Shown here in pieces: positions 54,844 through 63,007 of a stretch of 64,000 bases of DNA. A model generated the notes under the pieces. That model was not told the origin of the DNA, did no database searches, and was given only the letters and a program-made list of their open reading frames with translations. The stretch comes from Bog-756 sp963713625. Its GTDB lineage: Bacteria; Actinomycetota; Acidimicrobiia; Acidimicrobiales; RAAP-2. Made by a program: the position numbers and the translations under genes. The first letter of the stretch is position 1, and every line of letters begins with the position of its first letter. Location: the NCBI GenBank assembly GCA_963713625.1, contig CAVQMN010000006.1:124001-188000 (forward strand), in the 5' to 3' direction.

Positions 54844-55003
54844 GGTGCGGCCGATGGCGGCGGCCGCGGCGGTTCCACGCGGCATCGTCTCGTGCATCAC
54901 CATCGGAGACCAGTCGCGGTCAGGCGATCTCCGTGGCAGATAGCCATCCGATGTCCACAGCCGGAAAGGCCTCATCCTGTTCATGTGGGCCCCCGCGCCA
55001 AAG

Positions 55004-55015
55004 AATTGGCCAATT
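55004..55015. promoter_or_regulatory. Perfect palindrome upstream of the S53 peptidase gene
   Basis: AATTGGCCAATT is a perfect 12-bp palindrome 109 bp before the peptidase start, next to a TTGACT sequence (55015-55020). A matching -10 box at the right distance is not seen, so the promoter is not resolved. It may be a regulator site. Confidence 0.35.
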
Positions 55016-55123
55016 TGACTCTGTTCTTTTGCGACACGGCGGTAGTACGCTCTTTTTCACGGGGGGCAGTGGCTCTGCTTCTCAGCCAGCGACTCATGGT
55101 CGCCATCAGGGAGGGGCAAACAC

Positions 55124-56920
55124 TTGCTATACCGACTGTTGAAGACAGGCGGCGTCCTTTTGGTCGTCGCCACCACCGGACTCGTGGCGGCACCGGGGGC
55201 GATCGCCCAGGCGGCCACCTCGAGCACCAGTAGTGCGCTACCCACGTACTACGCCATCGGGAAACCGGCCTGCATGCCGGCCCAGCGAGGGTTCTCCACG
55301 TGTTTCGCCGTCCGCCGGGTCAACGTGGCGGCGGGCACGCCGGGGGCCCGGGCCTACACCCTGCCCGCGGGAACGAGTGGCACGGGTGAAGCGAGACCCC
55401 AGGCGAAAGCCGAGTCGGCGGTGACGATCGGTCCGAGCGGCGGACTGACGCCGAGCGACCTGGCCACCGCGTACAATTTCAACTCGGCGGCCACCACCAA
55501 CCAGACCGTGGCCATCGTCGACGCCTACAACGATCCGGACATCAATGCCAATCTCCAGACCTTCGACGCGGAGTACAAGTTGGCGGCCTGCAGTACCTCG
55601 AACGGTTGCCTGAAGGTGGTGGGCCAGACAGGAACGGCAGCGCTCCCGGCCAACGACACCACCGGCTGGTCGGTCGAGGAGTCCCTCGACGTCGAGACCG
55701 TGCACTCGGTCTGCCAGGGATGCAAGATCCTCCTTGTCGAAGCCAACAGCAGCTCGAACGCCAATCTGGCTGCCGGGGTGAACGAAGCCGTTGCCCTCAA
55801 GGCCACCGAGGTCACCAACTCTTACGGTGGGCCCGAATCCCAGTCCACCCCCTCTGTGGAAGCGGCCTACAACCATCCTGGCGTCGTCATCACCGCCTCG
55901 GCGGGCGACGACGGCTACTACAGCTTCGACCAGGAGCTCGGCACCAGCCAGGCGAATACGCCGGCCTCGTACAGCACCGTTGTGGCCGTCGGGGGGACCT
56001 CCCTCTTCTTGGGCCAGACCGGCGCCCGTCAGTCGGAGTCGGTCTGGAACGACAACGGCACCGCGGACTACTTCGAGCGGGTGATCTCCAACATCGAGAA
56101 CGAACTCGAGCCCCTCGGCGCCACCGGCGGCGGGTGCAGTACCACCATTCCGGCCAGAGGCTGGCAGACCAACCTCAGTGTGTGGGCCAGTACCGGCTGT
56201 GGGACCCATCGTCTCGTCTCGGACGTCTCTGCCGATGCCGACTACCTCACCGGGATGGACGTTTACGACTCGTTCGTGTGCCATGCCAGTTCGTGTGTTC
56301 CCGCCGGCTGGAACACCATCGGAGGGACGTCCTTCTCGTCGCCGATCATTGCCGCGATGTACGGCCTCGCCGGTGGATCCCACGGAGTCAGCTACCCCGC
56401 CCTCACCCTGTACGGGCACCTCGGAAGCTCATCGTTGCACGACGTGACCAGCGGCGGGAACGGTTACTGCGACGGTGAGGGCGCTGCGTCCTGCGGCGAC
56501 CCGAACATTCTGGGCGCAGGCATTCTCGACTGCGATTTTCCGGCCACCGGATCCACCCCCGCGGTCGGCGATCGGGCCTGTGACGCACTTGGCGGGTTCG
56601 ATGGTCCGAGCGGCGTGGGTACGCCCAACGGGCTCGGCGCATTCGCGGCCACCGGTCCGGGGGTCAGGATCAACGGGGTCACGTCGATCGCCCATGGCTC
56701 GGCTGGGACGTGGAGCGCGACGACCAGCGATCCCTTCCCGGGGGGGAAGATCGGGACGTACTCGTGGAACTGGGGGGACGGAACGGCCGCCACCGTGACC
56801 ACGACCCCGTCGGCGAAACACACCTACGCCAAATCCGGGGCGAAAGAGACCATCACCCTGACCGTCACGGATGACTTCGGGGAAAAGGGAAGCACCACCC
56901 ACGTGGTCGCGGTGAGCTGA
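55124..56920 (+). CDS. Secreted S53 (sedolisin-like) peptidase with PKD domain
   Basis: 598 residues from TTG 55124, supported by GGGAGGGG seven nt upstream. A signal peptide (hydrophobic VLLVVATTGLVAAPGAIAQA) is followed by a short prosegment of about 75 residues. The catalytic Glu/Asp pair is in WSVEESLDVE (about 185 and 189), the oxyanion Asp in ASAGDDG (near 262) and the Ser in GGTSFSSP (about 400). A PKD domain forms the C-terminus (515-598). The prosegment lacks the usual large kumamolisin-activation domain. Confidence 0.88.
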   Translation: MLYRLLKTGGVLLVVATTGLVAAPGAIAQAATSSTSSALPTYYAIGKPACMPAQRGFSTCFAVRRVNVAAGTPGARAYTLPAGTSGTGEARPQAKAESAVTIGPSGGLTPSDLATAYNFNSAATTNQTVAIVDAYNDPDINANLQTFDAEYKLAACSTSNGCLKVVGQTGTAALPANDTTGWSVEESLDVETVHSVCQGCKILLVEANSSSNANLAAGVNEAVALKATEVTNSYGGPESQSTPSVEAAYNHPGVVITASAGDDGYYSFDQELGTSQANTPASYSTVVAVGGTSLFLGQTGARQSESVWNDNGTADYFERVISNIENELEPLGATGGGCSTTIPARGWQTNLSVWASTGCGTHRLVSDVSADADYLTGMDVYDSFVCHASSCVPAGWNTIGGTSFSSPIIAAMYGLAGGSHGVSYPALTLYGHLGSSSLHDVTSGGNGYCDGEGAASCGDPNILGAGILDCDFPATGSTPAVGDRACDALGGFDGPSGVGTPNGLGAFAATGPGVRINGVTSIAHGSAGTWSATTSDPFPGGKIGTYSWNWGDGTAATVTTTPSAKHTYAKSGAKETITLTVTDDFGEKGSTTHVVAVS

Positions 56921-56950
56921 AGTCCGGCGGCGGGCCGGCCGGCACGGAGG

Positions 56951-58985
56951 TCACACCGGAAGCTCGGGGCGAGCCGAGGCAGGTGACAGGGTCGTCATGA
57001 CCTGAGCCGGTGGCCGCGTTCGAAGCCCGGTGACAAAGGTGCGGAGGTCGGCCTCGTTCATCGGCCTGGCGAAGTGGTACCCCTGGAGGAGATCGATTCC
57101 CGCCCGGACCATGAGCTCGGCGATGGCGGCCGTCTCCACCCCTTCGGCCACCACATGCAGGCCCAGGCGATGTCCGAGGTCCCCGACCGTGCGAACGATG
57201 GCCTCATCGGCCGGGGACTCGAGGGCCCGGAGCACGAAGCACTGGTCGATTTTGAGCTCGTCGACGGGAAGGGTGGGAAGAAGGGCGAGCGACGTGAAGC
57301 CGGTTCCGAAATCATCGATCGAGATCCGGACCCCGTCCTGGTGCAGGGGAGCCAACATGGCGGCCGCTTGCACCGCGTCGGCCACCGCTGTTTCGGTCAC
57401 CTCGACGGTCAGGCACGAGGTCGGGAGGTGGCGTGCCCGCAATTCCTCGAGGATCCAGCCGGCCAGTTCGGAACTGGGCAGGCTCTTGGCTGACAGGTTG
57501 ATGGAAACCGGAAGGTCCATCCCGTCCCGCTGCCACCTGACCTGGGCATCCAGGGCTTCGCCCACGACCCACCTGGTCAGTTCGTTGATGAGGCCGATGC
57601 GCTCGGCCAGGGGAATGAACCGCCCGGGAGAGACGGCACCACGATCCACGCCGACCCATCGCAGCAGCGCCTCCACGGCCACGACCGAACCGGTGGCCGC
57701 GGCGATCTGGGGCTGATAGGCCAAACTCAACTCGCCACGCTCCGCTGCCACCCGCAGATCGCTCAGCATCTCGAGGTCGTCGATAGTCAGCGTTCCACTG
57801 TCACCGTCCCAGACCACCAGGGACAGGCCCTTTTCCTCGAGCGCGACGCGCGCTGAGCGAGGCCCGGCGAACCAGCTCGGCCACCTCGGTCCCGTCCCAC
57901 GGGGCACCCGACAGCCCGACGTGGGCGCTGAGCGGAACGTCGATGTCCCCGACCAGGTAGCGCCCGGCGCCGATCGCCCCGACCAGCGTGTCGGCCAACG
58001 ACCTGCCGATATCGGCCACCTCGCTGGGCAGGCTCCCGACCGCCTGGGACCCTTCGGCAGTGTGCCGCTCCCGGGCCCCGGCTTCCACCGATTCCAGTTC
58101 GACGATCACGACCAGTTCGTCGCCATCCACTCGACCGAGCGTGGCACCGGGCGACAGCACCTGGCCGATGTCCTCGACAGCCCGACGGAGGACCTCGGTG
58201 CCGATCTGGTAGCCCAGCGCCTCCCTCGCCGAGCCGACTCCTTCGAGGACAATGGCCGCCACCAGGAAGCTCGGCTGGTCCACCACGCCCACCTGTTGGG
58301 CAAGCCCGAAGCCGTTGGGCAGGCCGGTGTCGGGGTCGATCGTGCCGTGCCTGCGGGCCGCCCGGGTCAGCAGGAGGACGGCAACGGGAGCGAGGCACAA
58401 CAGCATGGCCGTGGCCAGGCCCAGATAGACCGCCCGCCCGGGACCCTGGCTGGGAACGAACGCGGCCGTCAGCACGACGGTCGAGCCGCACGTTTGCACG
58501 ATGACGGCCCGCTGCCCCAGGAACAAGGCGGTGAAGACGGCGATCGGCACCAGACAGAGCCCGTAGATCCCGGCGGCCAAGGACCCCTGCGCACACCCCA
58601 CCAGGACGCCCACTGACGCTGTCCAGTAGCCCACGAGGGCACCACTGGCGCGCAACTGGAGGGACCGGACCTTCAAGAGCCAGATCCAGATGATGAAGGT
58701 CAGGGTGCAGAGACCGATGATCCCGAAGCGCTCCGGCTCGGCGGGGCCGGTCGTCAATCCGATGAGGGGCCACACGAGGACGGCCAACGCGAACAGGACT
58801 CTGAGGACGGAGAGCGGGCTCAACAGCTCGAGGGGGGCGTCGAGGGCAAACCAGGATCGGGTCTTCGGAAAGAGCCGGTTCCTCGGCTTTCCAGAAGAGC
58901 CGAGTCGGTCGCTGGTCACCGACGGGCGTTCGGCACCACGGTTCCAGTCTCTCCAGTGGGTTGCCGGCCGGGCACCTGATTCCAT
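56951..58985 (-). pseudogene. GGDEF-EAL membrane protein, split by a frameshift near 57850
   Basis: Transcribed first is a GGDEF part (stop at 57801) with six membrane helices, a TIDPDTGLPNGFGL start of the domain and a degenerate site VDGDEL without an inhibitory RxxD. Then comes an EAL part in another frame, whose first upstream candidate start is near 57907. The two overlap, and a two-base deletion in the CG run at 57847-57853 would explain the break: ASLSAR continues as VALEEKGLSLVVWDGD. The EAL domain is complete (EALLRW, DDFGTGFTSL, KIDQCFV, AEGVET), so it may be an active phosphodiesterase. Start at 58985 has AGGGAAAG upstream. Confidence 0.75.
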
Positions 58986-59095
58986 TCTTTCCCTATCGAC
59001 CGACTCGGTCTCGGGCTTGACCCGTGGGTCGGCCGTACGGCCTTGGACCGGGCAGTGGTGATCCGGTCGTCCCATCGAGTTATGGTCTGGCCGTC

Positions 59096-59911
59096 ATGGA
59101 CCGACCTCCTGATCCCGGGGTCCTCTCGTGGACCAAGAGCGGCGGCGGCCTCCCCTTGGTCCTCATCCACGGAGTGGCCGGGAGCAAGATGGTCTGGGAC
59201 CGTCTGGCACCCCTGCTCGAGCCTTCGTTCACCGTGGTGCGGATGGACCTCTTGGGATACGGCCATTCGCCCAAGCCCGGCGGGGAGTACCGGCCGGAGC
59301 GCCATATCGCCGCCATCCGGCGGACACTCATCGAAAGCCTGGTGCCGCCCCCCTACGTTCTGGTCGGTCTCTCGATGGGGACGAACCTGGCCCTGGCCTA
59401 TGCCCAGCGCTGGCCGGAGGACGTGGCCGGGCTGATCGGGATCGGCTTTCCCTACTATCCCTCGGAGCACGACGCACGGGTCGGATTGCGAAACAACCCC
59501 TGGACGAGATGGGCGCTCGAACATCCCCTGGTGGCCCGGGTCCTGGTTCCGGTGCTCTGGCGGGCGGGTCGCCTGGCCCCGTCCCACGTGGCGGCCCGAT
59601 CGACCATCTACACCGGCGCCATGGCCAAGGACGCGCTCCGGGCTCGGTACCTTGCCTTCCGCTCCAGTCTGCTGCACTGCATGGTGGGATATCGGCTCGA
59701 GGGTCCGCTGGCGGCCAGCGGCGATCTGCGGAGACTCTTCGTCCATGGGCGGGCCGATCAATGGGCCACCGCGGCGGCGGTGCAGGGTGCCCTCGAGCCC
59801 TTCGAGAACTCGGTGGTCCACACGATCGACGGTCCACACAACCTGGCCGTCTCCGAACCCAGCCCGGTCGCGGATCTGATCTTCGAACATCTCGGGGTTC
59901 CTCGGCCGTAG
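59096..59911 (+). CDS. Alpha/beta hydrolase
   Basis: 271 residues with the nucleophile elbow GLSMGTNLALAYA, an Asp candidate in HGRADQWA and a His candidate in DGPHNLAVS. The oxyanion loop is LIHGVAGSKMVWDRL. The ATG at 59096 begins right at the conserved fold; a longer frame from 59024 lacks support. It is divergent from the GGDEF-EAL gene and convergent with the HAD gene. Specificity unknown. Confidence 0.83.
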   Translation: MDRPPDPGVLSWTKSGGGLPLVLIHGVAGSKMVWDRLAPLLEPSFTVVRMDLLGYGHSPKPGGEYRPERHIAAIRRTLIESLVPPPYVLVGLSMGTNLALAYAQRWPEDVAGLIGIGFPYYPSEHDARVGLRNNPWTRWALEHPLVARVLVPVLWRAGRLAPSHVAARSTIYTGAMAKDALRARYLAFRSSLLHCMVGYRLEGPLAASGDLRRLFVHGRADQWATAAAVQGALEPFENSVVHTIDGPHNLAVSEPSPVADLIFEHLGVPRP

Positions 59912-59953
59912 AGACGGGCAAGGTTCGACAAGTGGCCACCGGGGTCGCCCCGG

Positions 59954-59971
59954 CCCGGGTCACAACCCGGG
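59954..59971. terminator. Hairpin enclosing the HAD gene stop codon
   Basis: CCCGGGT (59954-59960) pairs with ACCCGGG (59965-59971) around CACA. The HAD stop codon (59960-59962) lies in the hairpin. It is placed between two convergent genes and could stop both. Confidence 0.55.
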
Positions 59972-60640
59972 GAAGGTCTCGACCAGTGAACCGAGTACGT
60001 GGTCGGCGCCGGCTTTGGTCAGCTCGTCGACGGAAAAGCGACCGGTGGCCACACCGACAGAAACCGCCCCCGCCGATCGTGCGGCATCGATGTCACGGGG
60101 CGTGTCTCCCACCACGAACACCTGCGAGGGTTTCAGTTCGGCGTGCAGGCGGGCGGCCTTCTCGACACCGATAGCGGTCAGTTCGGCCCGGTCGGGCGAG
60201 TCCGAACCGTATGTCCCGAAAATGAAGAAGCGATTGAGATTGGCCGGGATGAGCTTGGTGCGAGCTGCGCCCTCCATGGCTCCGGACACCAGACCGAGAA
60301 GGACGCCTGCTTCTCCGAGCGCGGTGAGACACTGATCCGCACCCGGCAGCATCCGATATCCCTCCGAGGTCAGAATGTCCTCGGCCAGATTGAGCAGGTA
60401 GTGGACGTAGAGCTGATCGAGCTCGTTGTCGGTAGGGTCGCGCCCGATGACCCCGTGAAACGTCGCCCGCGCCACCTGGGGGTCGGTCTCCCCGGCCGAG
60501 CTGTGCGCTCCGATATCCGCCGGTATGCCGTAGAGCTTCTCGAACGCCGCTTTCCAGCTTCGGGCTCCCGAGCCCCCGGTATGGACCAGCGTCTCATCCA
60601 CGTCGAAGAGGACGACCACCGGCTTGGAAATTCCGCTCAT
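59960..60640 (-). CDS. HAD-superfamily hydrolase
   Basis: 226-residue phosphatase-type protein. The nucleophile motif is LFDVDETLVHTGG (D-x-D-x-T), with motif III and IV in the VVGDTPRDIDAARSAG region. A helical cap follows the nucleophile, as in phosphoglycolate-phosphatase-like members. The ATG at 60640 has GGAGG upstream. It lies 92 bp downstream of the DinB-fold gene on the same strand. Confidence 0.85.
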   Translation of the reverse strand: MSGISKPVVVLFDVDETLVHTGGSGARSWKAAFEKLYGIPADIGAHSSAGETDPQVARATFHGVIGRDPTDNELDQLYVHYLLNLAEDILTSEGYRMLPGADQCLTALGEAGVLLGLVSGAMEGAARTKLIPANLNRFFIFGTYGSDSPDRAELTAIGVEKAARLHAELKPSQVFVVGDTPRDIDAARSAGAVSVGVATGRFSVDELTKAGADHVLGSLVETFPGL

Positions 60641-60732
60641 CAGCAACCTCCGTGCGTTGAAGTGACCACCTTTCCGAACCTTAGAGGGCTTCCCACCCCG
60701 ATCGTCGATCGGCCACGGACGCGGTGGGTCCC

Positions 60733-61251
60733 TCACCCCATGGTCTTGGCCCCGTCGATGGTCTCACGGATGATGTCCGCATGGCCGGCGTGCTGAGCCG
60801 TCTCGGCGATGATGTGGAGCAGGACCCGACGGGCCGACCATCTGGCCCCGGGTTGGAACCAGGGGGCCTCGGGCAGGGGATGTGAATCATCGAGCGAGGG
60901 CAGTGACGCCACCAGGTCGTCGGTGCGCCGGGCGGTGTCCTCGTACCGGGCGAGCAGGTCGGCGAGGCTGGCTCCGTCCATGCGAAAGCTCGCGGCATGG
61001 GCCTCGTAGGCCGCTTCGTCAGCCGGTCCGACGGAAGCCGGTCCCTGCACGATGAAACCGGCCCAGCCCTCCTCCATGCGCGCCACGTGCTTGATGATGC
61101 CGCCCAGGCACAGTTCGCTGGACGTCGGTCGCGTCCCGGCCTGCTCGTCGGTCAGCCCGCGGACGGTCTGGCGGAGAAAGCCCCGGTGCTTGGCCAACGT
61201 CTCCAGAAGATCAGCACGCTCTTGGGTCAAGGTGTCGGTTTGGGTTTGCAC
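60733..61251 (-). CDS. DinB/DUF664-fold protein
   Basis: 172 residues with the four-helix-bundle fold of DinB-like and mycothiol-dependent enzymes. Features are GGIIKHVARMEEGW near the N-terminus and LLHIIAETAQHAGHADIIRE near the C-terminus; conserved histidines in these positions can bind a metal. In actinobacteria such proteins often act in mycothiol or bacillithiol chemistry. GTG start with AAAGGA upstream. Divergent from the WYL regulator with tandem repeats between. Confidence 0.83.
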   Translation of the reverse strand: MQTQTDTLTQERADLLETLAKHRGFLRQTVRGLTDEQAGTRPTSSELCLGGIIKHVARMEEGWAGFIVQGPASVGPADEAAYEAHAASFRMDGASLADLLARYEDTARRTDDLVASLPSLDDSHPLPEAPWFQPGARWSARRVLLHIIAETAQHAGHADIIRETIDGAKTMG

Positions 61252-61270
61252 GGCGGTTCCTTTCGTCCAT

Positions 61271-61298
61271 TCACGGTGTACGTCTCACTGTGTACGTC
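61271..61298. promoter_or_regulatory. Tandem 14-bp repeat between dinB-like and WYL genes
   Basis: TCACGGTGTACGTC (61271-61284) is followed directly by TCACTGTGTACGTC (61285-61298), with a partial third copy to about 61310. The repeats lie in the 106-bp divergent gap, so they are probable binding sites for the adjacent WYL regulator. Confidence 0.5.
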
Positions 61299-61357
61299 AC
61301 TGCCGTGCACCTTAAACAGGCAAGCGGTCAGTTTCTGTCCTAAATGAAGCCATACTG

Positions 61358-62365
61358 GTGGTCGTGTCCAATACCAGCGCCAGGACGTTGCAACTCCTCT
61401 CACTGCTCCAGACCCGGCGATACTGGCCGGGGACCGAGCTGGCGGCCCGCCTGGAGGTGACGACCCGGACCCTCCGCCGCGACATCGACCGCCTGCGCGA
61501 TCTCGGATACCCGGTGGAGGCCCGGCGGGGGCTCGAGGGCGGGTACCAACTGGCCGCCGGCGCCGTCCTGCCCCCGCTCGTCCTCGACGACGAGGAAGCG
61601 GTGGCCCTCGGTGTCGGCCTCACCACGGCCATCCAGAGCGGGAGCGTGGTCGGAATCGAGGAGTCCTCGGTCCGGGCTCTCGCCAAGATCGTGCAGGTGA
61701 TGCCGTCCCGGCTGCGGCGCCGGGTCGACGCACTGGCTGTCATGACCGTACCGGCCCAGTGGGGTAGACCCACCGCCGCCGTCGACGCGGGCGAGTTGAC
61801 GGCCGTGGCCCAGGCCTGTCGCGACACCGAACGGCTCGAATTCGGTTACACCGCCCGCGATGGTGCCCACAGCCTCCGCCACGTCGAACCCCATCGACTC
61901 GTCCTGCTGGGTCGCCGCTGGTACCTCGTGGCCTGGGACCTGTCCCGCTTCGACTGGCGCAGCTTTCGCATCGACCGGATGACCGAGCCGCGCCGCACCG
62001 GGGCCCGGTCCCATCCACGCGAGTTACCGGCTGTCGATGCGGCCGAATTCGTTCGCCAGGGCATCGGCAACCTGCCGACGAAGCACAGGGTGGAAGTCCT
62101 CGTCCATGCCGATGCCACCGTCGTCCGCGATCGCACCGGGCCGTGGGCCACGGTCGAGGAGATCGACAACCTCACGTGCAGACTGCGGATGACCACGGAC
62201 TCGCTGGACTGGGTCATGATGACCCTCGGTGCGGTCGGTGCCGAGTTCGATGTGGTGTCACCACCCGAGGTGGTCGACCTCGCCCGTGACTGGACGGAAC
62301 GATTCGGTCGGGCCATCGAGCGGCACGAGCGTGACCCCATGAGGGCTCAGAGCGGGCACGAATAG
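61358..62365 (+). CDS. WYL-domain transcriptional regulator
   Basis: 335 residues. An N-terminal helix-turn-helix (LLQTRRYWPGTELAARLEVTTRTLRRDIDRLRDLGYPV) is followed by a WYL domain: RRGLEGGYQLAAG, LEFGYTARDG, and the LVLLGRRWYLVAWDL motif containing the family signature WYL. A C-terminal WCX-type region completes it. Start is GTG at 61358 or at 61364. WYL proteins sense nucleic acids or nucleotides; in actinobacteria they often regulate a divergent gene, here the DinB-fold gene. Confidence 0.87.
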   Translation: MVVSNTSARTLQLLSLLQTRRYWPGTELAARLEVTTRTLRRDIDRLRDLGYPVEARRGLEGGYQLAAGAVLPPLVLDDEEAVALGVGLTTAIQSGSVVGIEESSVRALAKIVQVMPSRLRRRVDALAVMTVPAQWGRPTAAVDAGELTAVAQACRDTERLEFGYTARDGAHSLRHVEPHRLVLLGRRWYLVAWDLSRFDWRSFRIDRMTEPRRTGARSHPRELPAVDAAEFVRQGIGNLPTKHRVEVLVHADATVVRDRTGPWATVEEIDNLTCRLRMTTDSLDWVMMTLGAVGAEFDVVSPPEVVDLARDWTERFGRAIERHERDPMRAQSGHE

Positions 62366-62434
62366 AAAACGCCGCCGGCGGGGTCGAAGGGGGCCGACGT
62401 CCCGCACACCCCTGACCCTCGCCCCTCTCGATGT

Positions 62435-62845
62435 CTAGGAAACCACGCTGGCGCAGTGGAGGCATTTCGTGGCCGCCACGGGGAGATCACCCGAGAGGCA
62501 CTGCGGGCACGTCTTGGTCTCCTTCGGGGGGCCGAAGACGGTGGTTCCCTGCCTTTTCATGTAAGCCCGGTACGGGACGACGAGCGCGGCGTAGATCACA
62601 GCCATGAAGATCACGAAGTAGACGACGGCGGAGATGAAGGTGCCGAGCTCGATTCGTTGCCCGTTCACCGTCCATCCGAGACCCGGCGATCCCGCTCCCC
62701 CGCCCTCCGCCGCGTTCACCAGGGGCGTGATGATCGAATCGGTGAAGGATTTGATCAGGGTGCTGAACGCCAGCGCCACGACGAGGCCAACCGCGATGAC
62801 GATCAGCTCTCCTTGCATGAGGAAATTGCGAAAACCCTTGAGCAT
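62435..62845 (-). CDS. mscL: Large-conductance mechanosensitive channel with zinc-ribbon tail
   Basis: Membrane tension-gated channel, 136 residues. The first helix reads FLMQGELIVIAVGLVVALAF, the periplasmic loop and second helix (VVYFVIFMAVIYAALVV) follow, and the C-terminus has CPQC (113-116) and CLHC (128-131), a four-Cys zinc-ribbon not found in E. coli MscL but known in some actinobacterial homologues. The ATG at 62845 is chosen for GGAGG upstream; a longer start is rejected. It is convergent with the WYL gene. Confidence 0.83.
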   Translation of the reverse strand: MLKGFRNFLMQGELIVIAVGLVVALAFSTLIKSFTDSIITPLVNAAEGGGAGSPGLGWTVNGQRIELGTFISAVVYFVIFMAVIYAALVVPYRAYMKRQGTTVFGPPKETKTCPQCLSGDLPVAATKCLHCASVVS

Positions 62846-63007
62846 TGTGCCTCCATGGCTGTTTCCGCTGGCTCTGACCAGCATCCAGATGAGTGAACGG
62901 TAAGTCCTCGGATCGCCACCGGCAAGGAGCCGGTGACGGCCGGGGTCCGACCGCCCATCCGCCCCACGGGGCCAACCGGTGATTCCCGGGCTCGCAGAGC
63001 CGACGCC

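Noticed and set aside
55015..55051. A sigma-70 promoter for the S53 peptidase with TTGACT as -35
   Set aside because: No acceptable -10 box lies at 16-19 bp; the nearest TAGTAC is 22 bp away.
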